Below are positions 33,400 to 43,635 of a DNA stretch of 64,000 nt, piece by piece; position 1 is the first letter of the stretch; each line of letters opens with the position of its first letter. A program made the translations under genes and the position numbers. Below the pieces are notes generated by a model. The model made no database searches and was not told the origin of the DNA. It saw only the letters and a program-made list of their open reading frames with translations. Source of the stretch: Oscillospiraceae bacterium (GTDB lineage: Bacteria > Bacillota > Clostridia > Oscillospirales > Acutalibacteraceae); contig SVOQ01000003.1 in the NCBI GenBank assembly GCA_015066345.1, positions 62,001 to 126,000 of the forward strand. Reading direction: 5' to 3'.

Positions 33400-33421
33400 T
33401 CCGATAGAAGCTTAATTTTAA

Positions 33422-33469
33422 ATATACCTATTATATATAGGTGCAGGTCATGTTGAGGAAACTCAACCA
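33422..33469 (+). other. hairpins between rpsJ and rplC
   Basis: The 94-nt rpsJ-rplC gap holds an ACCTAT/ATAGGT inverted repeat (33426-33440) and GTTGAG-GAAA-CTCAAC (33453-33468), a 6-bp stem with a stable GNRA tetraloop. No T-run follows, so these are candidates for RNA processing or protein-binding sites rather than terminators. Confidence 0.5.
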
Positions 33470-33493
33470 ATAATCTGACAGGAGGAAACAAAA

Positions 33494-34126
33494 ATGAAAA
33501 AAGGTCTTATCGGAAAAAAGATCGGCATGACTCAGATCTTCGACGAAAAGGGAAATATGATTCCCGTAACAGTAATCGAAGCTGGTCCTTGTGCAGTTGT
33601 TCAGAAGAAGACAACTGAAAACGACGGCTATGATGCCGTACAGATTGGTTTCGGCGACAAGAAAGTCGGCAGAGTGAACAAGCCTGAGGCAGGTCACTTC
33701 AAGAAAGCCGATGTTGCCCCCAAAAAGGTACTCAAAGAGTTCAGACTCGATGATACCTCATCAGTAAACGTTGGTGACATCCTTAAAGCAGACATCTTTG
33801 CTGCAGGCGATATCGTTGACGTAGTAGGTAAGAGCAAAGGTAAAGGTACAGCCGGTGTTATCAAACGTTGGAACTTCGGCAGACTCAGAGAAACACACGG
33901 TACAGGTCCTGTTGCAAGACACGGCGGTTCTTTAGGTGTTATCGACCCCGCTCGTATCTTCAAAGGTAAAAAGATGGCAGGTCACCTCGGTAGCGAACGT
34001 GTTACTGTACAGAACCTCAGCGTAGTCAAAGTTGACAGCGAAAACAATCTCATCGCTATCAAGGGTTCCATTCCCGGTCCCAAAGGCGGCATCGTTGTAA
34101 TTGCTGACAGCGTTAAGAAAGCGTAA
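33494..34126 (+). CDS. rplC: 50S ribosomal protein L3
   Basis: L3 is one of the first proteins to bind 23S rRNA and lies near the peptidyl transferase centre. The 210-residue protein opens with [19 protein letters not shown] and has the conserved [24 protein letters not shown] loop, whose Gln/His methylation site region is recognisable. AGGAGG lies upstream. Usual bacterial length. Confidence 0.97.
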   Translation: MKKGLIGKKIGMTQIFDEKGNMIPVTVIEAGPCAVVQKKTTENDGYDAVQIGFGDKKVGRVNKPEAGHFKKADVAPKKVLKEFRLDDTSSVNVGDILKADIFAAGDIVDVVGKSKGKGTAGVIKRWNFGRLRETHGTGPVARHGGSLGVIDPARIFKGKKMAGHLGSERVTVQNLSVVKVDSENNLIAIKGSIPGPKGGIVVIADSVKKA

Positions 34127-34142
34127 GGAAGGAGTGTAACAG

Positions 34143-34766
34143 ATGAGTAAATTATCAGTACTTGATATGGCAGGCAAAAAGGTATCAGACATCGAGCTTA
34201 ACGATTCTATTTTCAGCATCGAGCCCAATATGTCAGCTATGCACCTTGTAGTTGTCGGCTATTTAGCAAATCAGCGTCAGGGCACTCAGTCCACAAAAAC
34301 TCGTTCCGAAGTAAGCGGCGGCGGTAAGAAACCGTGGCGTCAGAAGGGAACAGGTCGTGCAAGACAGGGTTCAACTCGTTCACCACAGTGGTATCACGGT
34401 GGTATCGCTCTTGGTCCCAAGCCTCGCACATACGGCATCTCAATCAACAAGAAAGTCAGAAGACTTGCTATGAAGTCCGCTCTTTCTTCTAAGGTTGCTG
34501 CCGAAGAAATGATTGTTCTTGATTCCATTAAACTTGATGCAATCAAAACAAAAGAGATGGCAAATATGTTTGCTGCTCTTGAAGCAAACAAAAAAGTTCT
34601 TGTAGTTCTTCCCGAAAATAACGAAGTAATTTACAAGAGCATCCGTAATATCGAGGGTGCAAAGGTTGCAACCGTAAATACCCTCAACGTTTACGATATC
34701 CTCAACTGCGACAAACTCGTAGTTCTTAAGGATGCAGTTACAAAAATCGAGGAGGTATATGCATAA
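34143..34766 (+). CDS. rplD: 50S ribosomal protein L4
   Basis: L4 lines the exit tunnel and, in E. coli, represses the S10 operon by binding its leader; whether this happens here is unknown. The 207-residue protein has the tunnel loop around GTQSTKTRSEVSGGGKKPWRQKGTGRARQGS and the globular C-terminus. Stop and rplW start share one base (TAATG). Confidence 0.96.
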   Translation: MSKLSVLDMAGKKVSDIELNDSIFSIEPNMSAMHLVVVGYLANQRQGTQSTKTRSEVSGGGKKPWRQKGTGRARQGSTRSPQWYHGGIALGPKPRTYGISINKKVRRLAMKSALSSKVAAEEMIVLDSIKLDAIKTKEMANMFAALEANKKVLVVLPENNEVIYKSIRNIEGAKVATVNTLNVYDILNCDKLVVLKDAVTKIEEVYA

Positions 34767-35059
34767 TGAAACTTGCACAGGACATTATCATTAAGCCTAT
34801 CATCACAGAAGCTTCTATGATGGGTGTTGTTTCCAAGAAATATACCTTTAAGGTAGCTGACGACGCTAACAAAGTTGAAATCGCTAAGGCTGTTGAAGAA
34901 CTTTTCGGCGTTAAAGTAGCAAAGGTTAACACAGTAAGTGTTAACGGTAAATTAAGAAGATACGGTAGATTCGAAGGCTATACAGCTTCTTGGAAAAAAG
35001 CTATCGTAACTCTTACAGAAGATTCAAAGACAATTGAGTTCTTTGACGGTATGATGTAA
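34766..35059 (+). CDS. rplW: 50S ribosomal protein L23
   Basis: L23 lies at the tunnel exit and docks trigger factor and SRP. The 97-residue protein shows DIIIKPIITEASM and YTFKVADDANKVEIAKAVEELFGVKVAKVNT, the family core. One-base overlap with rplD suggests coupled translation. Confidence 0.96.
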   Translation: MKLAQDIIIKPIITEASMMGVVSKKYTFKVADDANKVEIAKAVEELFGVKVAKVNTVSVNGKLRRYGRFEGYTASWKKAIVTLTEDSKTIEFFDGMM

Positions 35060-35064
35060 TCTGA

Positions 35065-35143
35065 AACTTAAATAACTTATACCCCACTTGGTATAGTATG
35101 GAGTTGACATTCTCCGCAAAACCATTATAGGAGTGTGAATAAA
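35065..35143 (+). other. hairpin in the rplW-rplB gap
   Basis: An 84-nt gap with a TATACC/GGTATA inverted repeat (around 35079-35096) and a TTGACA at 35104 without a good -10. Similar in layout to the rpsJ-rplC gap: short stems, no terminator. Confidence 0.4.
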
Positions 35144-35977
35144 ATGTCTATTAAAGTTTTCAAGCCGACCACAAACGCAAGACGTAATATGTCGGTTACA
35201 GATTACTCCGATCTTTCAAAAGTTGCTCCTGAGAAGAGTCTTTTAAAGCCTCTTCAGAAAAACTCAGGTCGTAACAGCTACGGTAGAATCACTGTTCGTC
35301 ATCGTGGCGGCGGAAACCGTAGAAAGTACAGAGTAATCGACTTCAAGAGAACAAAGTTCGATATTGAAGCAACAGTAAAAACTCTCGAATACGATCCCAA
35401 CCGTTCAGCACACATCGCTCTTATTGAGTACACAGACGGCGAAAAGGCTTATATCCTTGCTCCCGTTGGTCTCAAGGTTGGTGACAAAGTTGTAGCAGGT
35501 CCTGCAGCTGATATTAAACCCGGTAATGCATTACCCCTCGTTAATATCCCTGTTGGTACTTTCGTTCACAACGTAGAACTTTATCCCGGTAAGGGTGGCC
35601 AGCTTGCAAGAGCAGCAGGTAACGCAGCTCAGCTTATGGCTAAAGAAGGTGCTTACGCACTTCTCAGACTTCCCTCCGGCGAGCTTCGTAACGTGCCCGT
35701 AAATTGTATGGCAACTGTTGGTCAGGTTGGTAACCTTGATCACGAGAACGTTAAAATCGGTAAAGCCGGACGTACACGTCACATGGGTATCAGACCTACA
35801 GTCCGCGGTTCTGTTATGAACCCCAATGACCACCCCCACGGTGGTGGTGAAGGTAAATCACCCATCGGTCGTCCCGGTCCCGTTACCCCCTGGGGTAAAC
35901 CCGCTCTCGGTTATAAGACAAGAGCCAAGAAGAATCGCTCCGATAAGCTTATCGTGAAGCGTCGTAACGGCAAATAA
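35144..35977 (+). CDS. rplB: 50S ribosomal protein L2
   Basis: L2 is needed for subunit joining and peptidyl transfer. The 277-residue protein starts [17 protein letters not shown] and has the [19 protein letters not shown] and the C-terminal [26 protein letters not shown] blocks, including the His-containing region HGGGEGKSP. The ATG after AGGAGTG is chosen over an in-frame codon 9 nt upstream. Confidence 0.97.
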   Translation: MSIKVFKPTTNARRNMSVTDYSDLSKVAPEKSLLKPLQKNSGRNSYGRITVRHRGGGNRRKYRVIDFKRTKFDIEATVKTLEYDPNRSAHIALIEYTDGEKAYILAPVGLKVGDKVVAGPAADIKPGNALPLVNIPVGTFVHNVELYPGKGGQLARAAGNAAQLMAKEGAYALLRLPSGELRNVPVNCMATVGQVGNLDHENVKIGKAGRTRHMGIRPTVRGSVMNPNDHPHGGGEGKSPIGRPGPVTPWGKPALGYKTRAKKNRSDKLIVKRRNGK

Positions 35978-35998
35978 GCCGGAAAGGAGCAGTATTTA

Positions 35999-36280
35999 AT
36001 GAGCAGAAGCATTAAAAAAGGACCTTATGTGCAGCCTAAGCTGCTCGAAAGAGTTCAGAAAATGAATGACAACGGCGAAAAAATCGTTCTTAAAACATGG
36101 AGCAGAAGCTCAACAATCTTCCCTGATTTTGTTGGTCATACTTTTGCAGTTCATGATGGTCGTAAACACGTTCCTGTTTATGTAACAGAGGATATGGTTG
36201 GCCATAAGCTCGGTGAATTCGCTCCCACAAGAACCTTCAAAGGTCATGCGGGATCAAAAACTTCAAATAACGGTAAATAA
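35999..36280 (+). CDS. rpsS: 30S ribosomal protein S19
   Basis: S19 sits in the 30S head next to S13 and contacts the A-site tRNA. The 93-residue protein has [57 protein letters not shown] and the C-terminal basic tail [20 protein letters not shown] precedes. Confidence 0.97.
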   Translation: MSRSIKKGPYVQPKLLERVQKMNDNGEKIVLKTWSRSSTIFPDFVGHTFAVHDGRKHVPVYVTEDMVGHKLGEFAPTRTFKGHAGSKTSNNGK

Positions 36281-36303
36281 TTGGTCGAAAGGAGTGTGTA
36301 ATA

Positions 36304-36636
36304 ATGGAGGCAACAGCAAAAGCTACTTATTTAAGAATAGCTCCCCGTAAGGTTCAGATAGTTCTCGACCTTATTCGCAACAAGCCTGCAGATGAAGCAA
36401 TGGCAATTCTCAAGCACACACCGAAGGCCGCTTGTGAGCCGCTTGAGAAGCTTCTTAAATCCGCTATTGCAAATGCGGAAAACAAAAATATGGACGTAAG
36501 TTCACTTTACGTTGCAAAGTGCTGGGTTTGCCAGGGTCCCACTCTCAAGAGAATCAGACCCCGTGCAAGAGGCAGCGCAAACAGAATCAACAAAAAGACA
36601 TCACATATCACCCTTGTACTCAAGGATGCAGAATAA
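36304..36636 (+). CDS. rplV: 50S ribosomal protein L22
   Basis: L22 reaches into the exit tunnel through a beta hairpin and is a macrolide-resistance site. The 110-residue protein includes [17 protein letters not shown] and the hairpin [25 protein letters not shown], with no deletion or insertion in that loop. Confidence 0.96.
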   Translation: MEATAKATYLRIAPRKVQIVLDLIRNKPADEAMAILKHTPKAACEPLEKLLKSAIANAENKNMDVSSLYVAKCWVCQGPTLKRIRPRARGSANRINKKTSHITLVLKDAE

Positions 36637-36654
36637 GCGAGAGGAGGAAATATA

Positions 36655-37326
36655 ATGGGCCAGAAAATCAATCCTACCGGATTAAGAATAGGCGTTATCA
36701 AAGACTGGGAATCTCGCTGGTTTGCTAAGAAGGGTGAATTCGGTGATATCCTTGTAGAGGATAACAAAATCCGTGAATTCCTTCTTGAACTCCTTGCTCC
36801 GGCAGGTGTTCCGAAGGTTGAGATTGAGCGTGATCCCAAGAGAATCCGCATCAACATTTTCTGTGCAAAACCCGGTATCGTAATCGGCCGTGGCGGTGCA
36901 GAAATCGAAAAACTTAAAGAAACAGTTAAGAAAATGCTTGGCGGCGATAAAGATGTATTCATCAATATCACTGAAATCAAGCAGCCCGACCTTAACGCTC
37001 AGCTCGTTGCAGAAAGCATCGCAGCTCAGCTCGAAAAACGTGTGTCCTTCCGCCGTGCTCTTAAGCAGTCCATCGGCAGAACAATGAAGGCAGGCGCAAA
37101 GGGTATAAAAGCTCAGGTTTCCGGTAGACTCGGTGGTGCTGAAATTGCTCGTACAGAGCAGTATCATGAAGGCACAATCCCGCTTCAGACAATTCGTGCT
37201 GATATCGACTACGGTTTTGCAGAAGCAAAAACAACATACGGTCGTATCGGTGTTAAGATTTGGATCTACAAAGGCGAGGTTCTTCACGAGTCCCGTAAGA
37301 CAAAAAGGGAAGGAGGAGCCAAGTAA
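36655..37326 (+). CDS. rpsC: 30S ribosomal protein S3
   Basis: S3 forms part of the mRNA entry site and has helicase activity with S4 and S5. The 223-residue protein starts [23 protein letters not shown], holds a KH domain with [15 protein letters not shown], and the C-terminal domain with [26 protein letters not shown]. It shares one base with rplP. Confidence 0.97.
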   Translation: MGQKINPTGLRIGVIKDWESRWFAKKGEFGDILVEDNKIREFLLELLAPAGVPKVEIERDPKRIRINIFCAKPGIVIGRGGAEIEKLKETVKKMLGGDKDVFINITEIKQPDLNAQLVAESIAAQLEKRVSFRRALKQSIGRTMKAGAKGIKAQVSGRLGGAEIARTEQYHEGTIPLQTIRADIDYGFAEAKTTYGRIGVKIWIYKGEVLHESRKTKREGGAK

Positions 37327-37754
37327 TGTTATTACCTAAAAGAGTTAAATACCGTAGAGTACAGAGAGGCCGTCTTAAAGGCGTTGCTCACAGAGGTAAC
37401 AAAGTTAATTATGGTGATTTCGGTCTTCAGGCTCTCGAACCCGCATGGATCACTTCAAACCAGATTGAAGCAGCCCGTATTGCTATGACAAGATATATCA
37501 AGCGTGGCGGTAAAGTTTGGATTAAAATCTTCCCTGATAAGCCGATTACAGAAAAACCGGCTGAAACTCGAATGGGTTCAGGTAAAGGTTCGCCCGAATA
37601 TTGGGTAGCTGTCGTAAAACCGGGCAGAGTTATGTTCGAAATCGGCGGTGTTGACGAGGCTCTTGCTCGTGAGGCTATGCGTCTTGCAGCAAACAAGCTT
37701 CCTATTAAATGCAAGTTTATTGTTAAGGCAGAACAGGATGGTGAGGCAGAATGA
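37326..37754 (+). CDS. rplP: 50S ribosomal protein L16
   Basis: L16 organises the A-site of the 50S subunit. The 142-residue protein begins [15 protein letters not shown] and has the conserved [28 protein letters not shown] loop. Starts on the last base of the rpsC stop and overlaps rpmC by 4 nt. Confidence 0.97.
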   Translation: MLLPKRVKYRRVQRGRLKGVAHRGNKVNYGDFGLQALEPAWITSNQIEAARIAMTRYIKRGGKVWIKIFPDKPITEKPAETRMGSGKGSPEYWVAVVKPGRVMFEIGGVDEALAREAMRLAANKLPIKCKFIVKAEQDGEAE

Positions 37755-37954
37755 AAGCAAGTGAATTAAGAAAACTCTCTCAGGCGGAGTTGGATGCTAA
37801 GCTCCTTGAACTGAAGAAAGAACTCTTTAACCTCCGCTTCCAGCAAGCCATCAATCAGCTTGATAACCCAATGAGAATAAGTGCCGTAAAAAAAGATATC
37901 GCAAGAGTTATGACAGTAATCCGCGATATGCAGCTTAACGGCAAGAATTCTTAA
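37751..37954 (+). CDS. rpmC: 50S ribosomal protein L29
   Basis: Small two-helix protein at the tunnel exit. The 67-residue product has [30 protein letters not shown], the family signature. Its ATG overlaps the rplP stop (ATGA), so translation is coupled. Confidence 0.95.
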   Translation: MKASELRKLSQAELDAKLLELKKELFNLRFQQAINQLDNPMRISAVKKDIARVMTVIRDMQLNGKNS

Positions 37955-37971
37955 TGACGGAGGGCAATTAA

Positions 37972-38229
37972 ATGAGTGAAAGAAATTTAAGAAAAACTCG
38001 TGTCGGTATCGTTACAAGCGATAAAATGGATAAGACTGTTGTCGTTTCCATTAAAGACAGAGTAAAGCATCCGCTTTATGGAAAGATTGTCAACCACACA
38101 CTTAAAGTTAAAGCTCACGACGAGACTAACGAGTGTGGTATCGGCGACCGTGTAATGATTATGGAAACACGTCCCTTATCAAAAGATAAAAGATGGCGTG
38201 TATGTGAAATAATTGAGAAGGCTAAATAA
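37972..38229 (+). CDS. rpsQ: 30S ribosomal protein S17
   Basis: OB-fold protein of the 30S body. The 85-residue product has the core [32 protein letters not shown] and the C-terminal [14 protein letters not shown]. Ribosome binding site ACGGAGG. Typical length and position. Confidence 0.97.
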   Translation: MSERNLRKTRVGIVTSDKMDKTVVVSIKDRVKHPLYGKIVNHTLKVKAHDETNECGIGDRVMIMETRPLSKDKRWRVCEIIEKAK

Positions 38230-38256
38230 TTTAGCCGCTAAAAGGAGGCACACACT

Positions 38257-38625
38257 GTGATACAGCAGCAGAGTTACCTCAAGGTAGCCGATAACACGGG
38301 CGCAAAAGAAATTATGTGCATCCGCGTTTTAGGCGGTACCGGCAAGAGGTATGCCAACATAGGTGATGTTATCGTGGCTTCTGTCAAGAAAGCAGCACCC
38401 GGTGGCGTTGTAAAAAAAGGTGACGTTGTAAAGGCTGTTATTGTTCGTTCAAAGAGCGGCGTTCGCCGTGACGACGGTACTTATATCCGTTTTGACGAAA
38501 ATGCAGCAGTTATAATTAAAGAAGATAAGAACCCGAAGGGTACCCGTATTTTCGGACCCGTTGCAAGAGAGCTTCGTGAGAAAGAATATCTCAAGATTCT
38601 CTCTCTTGCTCCGGAAGTACTTTAA
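38257..38625 (+). CDS. rplN: 50S ribosomal protein L14
   Basis: L14 forms part of the intersubunit bridge B5. Starts with GTG after AAGGAGG; 122 residues with [27 protein letters not shown] and [28 protein letters not shown], the usual signatures. This is the first gene of the classical spc operon; no new promoter is evident. Confidence 0.97.
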   Translation: MIQQQSYLKVADNTGAKEIMCIRVLGGTGKRYANIGDVIVASVKKAAPGGVVKKGDVVKAVIVRSKSGVRRDDGTYIRFDENAAVIIKEDKNPKGTRIFGPVARELREKEYLKILSLAPEVL

Positions 38626-38640
38626 TGGGAGGTACGACTA

Positions 38641-38961
38641 ATGAGTAAAGTTCATGTCAAAACAGGCGACGAGGTCATCGTTATTCAAGGTAAAGACCGC
38701 GGCAAAAAAGGCAAGGTACTTCAGGTATCTCCCTCAGAAGGCAAGGTTATTGTTGAAGGCGTAAACATCGTTTCCAAACACGTAAAACCCCGCAAAATGG
38801 GCGAAGCAGGCGGCATCATTAAAGCTGAAGGCGCTCTCTATGCGGATAAAGTTCAGCTTATTTGCCCCAAATGTGGTCAGCCCACAAGAGTTGGTCACAT
38901 CATCGAAGACGGCAAAAAGTTCAGAGTTTGCAAGAAAGCTTCTTGCGGCGCTAAGTTTTAA
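38641..38961 (+). CDS. rplX: 50S ribosomal protein L24
   Basis: Early assembly initiator on 23S rRNA. The 106-residue protein has a KOW motif ([22 protein letters not shown]), [13 protein letters not shown], and a C-terminal CPKC...C zinc-like site (Cys pairs at CPKCGQ and the end), as in many Firmicutes L24. Confidence 0.96.
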   Translation: MSKVHVKTGDEVIVIQGKDRGKKGKVLQVSPSEGKVIVEGVNIVSKHVKPRKMGEAGGIIKAEGALYADKVQLICPKCGQPTRVGHIIEDGKKFRVCKKASCGAKF

Positions 38962-38978
38962 TTAAGGAGGGTCTAAAA

Positions 38979-39521
38979 ATGTCAGCAAGACTTAAAGAAT
39001 ATTACAACTCTGACGTAGCCCCTCAGCTTATGAAAAAATTCGGCTACAAGAGTGTTATGCAGATTCCCAAGCTTGATAAAATCGTTGTTAGCGTTACAAC
39101 AGGTGAGATTAAAGATAACTCCAAGATTCTTGACGCTATCATCAAAGACCTCAAGCAGATTACCGGTCAGACTCCCGTAGTTTGTAAAGCAAAGAAATCA
39201 GTTGCTAACTTCAAACTTCGTGAAGGTATGGACATCGGTGCAAAGGTTACTCTCCGTGGTGACCGTATGTATGAATTCCTTGATAGATTCTTCAATCTCG
39301 CTCTTCCCAGAGTTAGAGACTTCAGAGGTATCAACCCCAACTCATTCGATGGTAGAGGTAACTACTCCATCGGTATCAAGGAACAGCTTATTTTCCCTGA
39401 AATTGAGTACGATAAAATCGATAAGGTTCGCGGTATGGATATTAACTTTATTACAACCGCTAACACAGACGAAGAAGGCCGCGAATTGCTTACACTTCTC
39501 GGCGCTCCGTTTGCTAAGTAA
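38979..39521 (+). CDS. rplE: 50S ribosomal protein L5
   Basis: Binds 5S rRNA and the P-site tRNA elbow. The 180-residue protein shows [40 protein letters not shown] and [26 protein letters not shown]. Preceded by AAGGAGGG. Confidence 0.97.
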   Translation: MSARLKEYYNSDVAPQLMKKFGYKSVMQIPKLDKIVVSVTTGEIKDNSKILDAIIKDLKQITGQTPVVCKAKKSVANFKLREGMDIGAKVTLRGDRMYEFLDRFFNLALPRVRDFRGINPNSFDGRGNYSIGIKEQLIFPEIEYDKIDKVRGMDINFITTANTDEEGRELLTLLGAPFAK

Positions 39522-39532
39522 GGAGGGTCAAC

Positions 39533-39718
39533 GTGGCTAAGACATCTATGAAAGTTAAGCAGGCGAGACCTGCAAAGTATTCCACAAGACAGTACAACAG
39601 ATGTAAAATCTGTGGTAGACCGCACGCTTATCTTCGTAAATACGGTGTTTGCCGTATTTGCTTCAGGGAACTCGCTCACGCAGGCCAGATTCCCGGTGTT
39701 AAGAAGGCTAGCTGGTAA
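39533..39718 (+). CDS. rpsN: 30S ribosomal protein S14, zinc-binding type
   Basis: 61-residue short form of S14 (type Z) with the two zinc Cys pairs [20 protein letters not shown]. Starts at GTG after AAGGAGGG. The zinc type is the main form in Firmicutes; a zinc-free paralogue elsewhere would be possible but is not seen here. Confidence 0.96.
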   Translation: MAKTSMKVKQARPAKYSTRQYNRCKICGRPHAYLRKYGVCRICFRELAHAGQIPGVKKASW

Positions 39719-39746
39719 GAGCAATTGATAAAGGAGGAAACACGGC

Positions 39747-40145
39747 ATGCAGATTACTGATTCAATTGCTGATATGCTTACAAGAATCCGTAACGCTAAT
39801 TCAGCAAAGCACGATACAGTGCAGGTTCCCGCATCTAACATCAAGAAATCAATTGCTCAGATTCTTGTAGATGAGGGTTATATAAAGAGTTTTAAAGTAA
39901 TCGAAGACGGCAAACAGGGCATTATTGAGATTGCTCTCAAATACGGCCCCAACAAGTCTCAGGTTATTACAGGACTCCGCAGAGTTTCCAAACCCGGACT
40001 CCGCATCTATTCAAACTGTGAGGATATGCCCAAGGTTCAGAATGGCCTCGGTATCGTAATCCTCTCAACATCTAAGGGTATTATGACAGATAAGGACGCT
40101 CGCAAAGCTAATGTTGGCGGCGAAGTTCTTGCATACATTTGGTAA
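39747..40145 (+). CDS. rpsH: 30S ribosomal protein S8
   Basis: Central 16S rRNA-binding assembly protein; in E. coli S8 represses the spc operon. The 132-residue protein begins [21 protein letters not shown] and ends with [34 protein letters not shown] site upstream. Confidence 0.97.
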   Translation: MQITDSIADMLTRIRNANSAKHDTVQVPASNIKKSIAQILVDEGYIKSFKVIEDGKQGIIEIALKYGPNKSQVITGLRRVSKPGLRIYSNCEDMPKVQNGLGIVILSTSKGIMTDKDARKANVGGEVLAYIW

Positions 40146-40159
40146 GGAGGTACAGTATT

Positions 40160-40705
40160 ATGTCACGTATAGGCAGAATGCCCATTGCCGTTCCGGCAGG
40201 CGTTGATGTCAAGATCGACGGCAATATTGTTACCGTTAAGGGACCCAAGGGTACACTTACCAGAACAGTTAATGATAACATCACTGTCGCTCTTGATAAT
40301 GGCGTGATTACAGTTACACGCCCCAACGATCAGAAAGAAAACCGTTCACTTCACGGTCTTAACCGTACACTTATCGCTAATATGATAACAGGTGTTAGTG
40401 AAGGTTTCAAAAAGGAACTCGAAATCAACGGTATCGGTTACCGTGCTGCTAAGCAGGGTAAAGACCTTGTTCTTAACATCGGTTACTCACACAACGTTGT
40501 AGTTCCTGAAATTGAAGGCATTTCAATTGAAGTTCCTTCTCCCAACAAGATTATTATTTCCGGTCCTGATAAGCAAAAGGTTGGTCAGTTTGCTGCTGAA
40601 GTCAGGGGTCACAGACCTCCGGAGCCTTACAAGGGTAAGGGCATCAAGTATGTTGATGAAGTTATCCGTCGCAAGGAAGGCAAGGCCGGTAAGGGCGGTA
40701 AATAA
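40160..40705 (+). CDS. rplF: 50S ribosomal protein L6
   Basis: L6 lies near the factor-binding site of the 50S subunit. The 181-residue protein begins [19 protein letters not shown] and has the conserved end [25 protein letters not shown] start at the ATG after AAGGAGG; an in-frame ATG-like codon upstream belongs to the end of rpsH. Confidence 0.97.
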   Translation: MSRIGRMPIAVPAGVDVKIDGNIVTVKGPKGTLTRTVNDNITVALDNGVITVTRPNDQKENRSLHGLNRTLIANMITGVSEGFKKELEINGIGYRAAKQGKDLVLNIGYSHNVVVPEIEGISIEVPSPNKIIISGPDKQKVGQFAAEVRGHRPPEPYKGKGIKYVDEVIRRKEGKAGKGGK

Positions 40706-40736
40706 TCCCTGAATTCAAATAAGAGGTGAAGAAATA

Positions 40737-41096
40737 ATGGTACAAAGACCGAACACTAATAAAGCAAGGGTTCAGCGTCATAAAAGAGTACGTGGTAAAA
40801 TCAGCGGTACAGCTGCTTGCCCCCGTCTCGATGTATTCCGTTCTCTTCAGCATATTTATGCTCAGTTGATTGATGACGTAAACGGTGTAACACTCGTTTC
40901 AGCTTCAACTGTTGAAAAGGACTTCAAGGATTACGGCGGAAACAAGGACGCAGCCTTTAAGGTAGGCAAGTTATTAGCAGAGCGTGCAGCGGCAAAAGAC
41001 ATCAAAGATGTAGTTTTCGACCGCGGCGGTTACATTTATCACGGCCGTGTACAGAGCTTGGCCGAAGGCGCCCGTGAGGGCGGCCTCAACTTCTAA
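40737..41096 (+). CDS. rplR: 50S ribosomal protein L18
   Basis: 5S rRNA-binding protein of the central protuberance. The 119-residue product has [32 protein letters not shown] and [26 protein letters not shown]. Typical length; AGAGGTG site. Confidence 0.97.
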   Translation: MVQRPNTNKARVQRHKRVRGKISGTAACPRLDVFRSLQHIYAQLIDDVNGVTLVSASTVEKDFKDYGGNKDAAFKVGKLLAERAAAKDIKDVVFDRGGYIYHGRVQSLAEGAREGGLNF

Positions 41097-41113
41097 GAAA
41101 GGGAGGAATTACT

Positions 41114-41620
41114 TTGGCTAAATTCGAAGCAGCTCGCAAGGACTCTGAACTTCAGGAAAGAGTCGTAGCTATTAACCGTGTATCTAAGACAGTTAAGGGT
41201 GGTAGAATTATGAAATTCTCCGCACTTGTTGTTGTAGGTGACGGCGAAGGCACAGTAGGTTTTGGCTTAGGCAAGTCAAACGAAGTTCCCGATGCTATCC
41301 GTAAAGGTATCGAGGACGCTAAGAAAAATCTCGTCAAGGTTGCTCTTAAGGGAACAACTATTCCTCACGAGATTATCGGTAAATTTGGTGCAGGCGTAGT
41401 ACTTCTCAAACCCGCAGCACCCGGTACCGGCGTTATCGCAGGTGGCCCCGTTCGTGCTGTTGTTGAGACAGTAGGTATTAAGGACATCCGTGCTAAGGCA
41501 CTTCGTTCTAACAACCCCTGCAACGTAGTAAGAGCTACAATGGACGGACTTATGAAACTCCGCAATGTTGAAGAAGTTGCTAACATTCGCGGTAAATCCG
41601 TTAAGCATTTTAAAGACTAA
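41114..41620 (+). CDS. rpsE: 30S ribosomal protein S5
   Basis: Decoding-fidelity protein of the 30S subunit. Starts at TTG after GGGAGG; 168 residues with the dsRNA-binding N-terminal domain ([38 protein letters not shown]) and [19 protein letters not shown]. The spectinomycin-contact loop is present and unaltered in length. Confidence 0.97.
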   Translation: MAKFEAARKDSELQERVVAINRVSKTVKGGRIMKFSALVVVGDGEGTVGFGLGKSNEVPDAIRKGIEDAKKNLVKVALKGTTIPHEIIGKFGAGVVLLKPAAPGTGVIAGGPVRAVVETVGIKDIRAKALRSNNPCNVVRATMDGLMKLRNVEEVANIRGKSVKHFKD

Positions 41621-41634
41621 GGAGGGTGGTATAA

Positions 41635-41814
41635 ATGGCTAACATTAAAGTTAAGCTCGTAAAGAGCCTTATCGGTTCCAAAAAGGACCAGATTGCCACC
41701 GCCTATGCGTTAGGTCTCCACAAAATCGGTGATGTAGCAGTACAGCCCGATAATGCGGCTACCAAAGGCAAAATTAAAAAAATCGCTCATCTTATTGAGG
41801 CTACTGAAGAATAA
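41635..41814 (+). CDS. rpmD: 50S ribosomal protein L30
   Basis: A 59-residue protein, [20 protein letters not shown] at the N-terminus, then [29 protein letters not shown]. The family's short length and its place between rpsE and rplO confirm it. AAGGAGGG precedes. Confidence 0.95.
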   Translation: MANIKVKLVKSLIGSKKDQIATAYALGLHKIGDVAVQPDNAATKGKIKKIAHLIEATEE

Positions 41815-41831
41815 GCAAGGAGGTGCAATAT

Positions 41832-42275
41832 ATGAAGCTTCACGAGCTTTCACCCGCAGCTGGCTCCAAAAAGGAAGTTAAGCGTATCGGTAGAGGTCCC
41901 GGTTCAGGCCAGGGTAAAACAGCCGGTAAGGGTCACAAAGGCCAGAAGGCACGTGCCGGTCGCGGTATGCAGATCGGTTTTGAAGGCGGCCAGATGCCTT
42001 TACAAAGACGCCTTCCCAAAAGAGGTTTTGTTAATATTTTCGGCAAGGAATTCGCTATTGTTAATGTAGCAGCCCTTGAAGAGAGATTTGAGGATGGTGC
42101 AGTTATTGATATTGACGCACTTAAAGCAGCAGGTCTCGTAAATAAAACACTTGACGGTGTTAAAGTTCTTGCACATGGCGACATCACCAAGAAATTCACT
42201 GTTAAGGTTAATGCTTATTCTGATGCAGCTAAGGCAAAAATTGAGGCTGCCGGAGGAAAGGCAGAGGTGATTTGA
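41832..42275 (+). CDS. rplO: 50S ribosomal protein L15
   Basis: Late assembly protein that links 23S domains. The 147-residue protein has the Gly/Arg/Lys-rich N-terminal extension ([24 protein letters not shown]) and [17 protein letters not shown]. The ATG after AAGGAGG is used. secY begins one base after the stop. Confidence 0.97.
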   Translation: MKLHELSPAAGSKKEVKRIGRGPGSGQGKTAGKGHKGQKARAGRGMQIGFEGGQMPLQRRLPKRGFVNIFGKEFAIVNVAALEERFEDGAVIDIDALKAAGLVNKTLDGVKVLAHGDITKKFTVKVNAYSDAAKAKIEAAGGKAEVI

Positions 42276-42276
42276 A

Positions 42277-43617
42277 GTGTTTCAGACTTTGGCTAATGCA
42301 TGGAAAATCCCCGATTTAAGAAAAAAGATTCTTTTTACAGCATTGATCGTAGTTATCTTCAGAATCGGCGCTAACATCCCCGCACCTTTCGTAAGTATCG
42401 GTGCCGGTGGACTTCTCGCCCAGACTGAAGGAACAACATTCCTCAACTACTTGAGTATGATGACAGGTGATGCTTTCAACTACGGTACAATTTTCGCTCT
42501 TTCAATCACACCGTATATCAACAGCTCGATTATTATCCAGCTTCTTACGGTTGCTATCCCTGCTCTTGAAAGACTTTCAAAAGAAGGCGAAGAAGGCAGA
42601 AAGAAAATTGCTAAGATCACCCGTTATGTAACACTTGCTCTTGGTCTTCTCCAGAGCGTTGCATACTTCATCTACCTTCACACTAAAGAATACGTTCTTT
42701 ACAAAGGCGATGAAATCTTCCCTCAGGTATTCCAGGGTATCGTAATTATCCTCGTGCTCACAGCAGGTACTACATTTGTTATGTGGCTCGGTGAACAGAT
42801 TAACAGCAAGGGTATTGGTAATGGTATCTCAATCATCCTTTTTGCAGGTATTATTTCCAGAATCCCCACAGAAATGACAATGCTCTTCGGTACTTCCGAT
42901 GAAGCACCCGGTTATTTCTCAAGAGGTCCTGTTTACGCAGTTCTCTCAGTTCTTGTTGTTATCTTCTACCTCCTTATGATTGCTTATATCGTATGGATGG
43001 ACAATGCTGAACGCAGAATCCCCGTTCAATATGCAAAAAGAGTTGTAGGCCGTAAGATGTACGGTGGACAGAGCACTCATATTCCGATTAAAGTTAATAT
43101 GAGCGGTGTTATGCCTGTTATTTTCGCAAGCTCAATCCTCTCACTTCCCCCTACAATCGAACTTTTCGTTTCAGGTAAGATTAAAGATGACGGTGTTTTG
43201 GCAAAGATTTTCGATTTATTCGATGTATCTAATCCCTTCTACTGTGTGATTTACTTCTTACTCATAATCTTCTTTGCATACTTCTATGCAACTATTCAGT
43301 ATAACCCCGTTGAAATGGCTAACAACATCCGTAGCAACAGTGGTACAATCCCCGGCATTCGTCCCGGTAAACCCACAGCTATGTACATCCAGAAGATTAT
43401 TTCAAGAATCATTCTTCTCGGTGCATTACTCCTTAGTGTTGTTGCATTGTTCCCCAACTTGTTCACATTAATTACAGGTCTTGTACTTGATGGTGACGGT
43501 ATGAACATTTCATTGGGCGGTACATCAATCATCATTATGGTTGGTGTTGCACTTGAAACAGTTAAACAACTTGAAAGCCAGATGATGCTCCGTCATTATA
43601 AAGGCTTCCTTGATTGA
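42277..43617 (+). CDS. secY: protein translocase subunit SecY
   Basis: Channel of the Sec translocon. The 446-residue protein has ten transmembrane segments, the plug-region AQTEGTTFLNYLSMMTGD, and cytoplasmic loops with RRIPVQYAKRVVGRKMYGGQSTHIPIKVN and NNIRSNSGTIPGIRPGKPT that contact SecA and the ribosome. GTG start after GAGGTG. Placed at the end of the spc genes as in most bacteria. Confidence 0.97.
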   Translation: MFQTLANAWKIPDLRKKILFTALIVVIFRIGANIPAPFVSIGAGGLLAQTEGTTFLNYLSMMTGDAFNYGTIFALSITPYINSSIIIQLLTVAIPALERLSKEGEEGRKKIAKITRYVTLALGLLQSVAYFIYLHTKEYVLYKGDEIFPQVFQGIVIILVLTAGTTFVMWLGEQINSKGIGNGISIILFAGIISRIPTEMTMLFGTSDEAPGYFSRGPVYAVLSVLVVIFYLLMIAYIVWMDNAERRIPVQYAKRVVGRKMYGGQSTHIPIKVNMSGVMPVIFASSILSLPPTIELFVSGKIKDDGVLAKIFDLFDVSNPFYCVIYFLLIIFFAYFYATIQYNPVEMANNIRSNSGTIPGIRPGKPTAMYIQKIISRIILLGALLLSVVALFPNLFTLITGLVLDGDGMNISLGGTSIIIMVGVALETVKQLESQMMLRHYKGFLD

Positions 43618-43635
43618 TAATAGGAGGAACCGATA

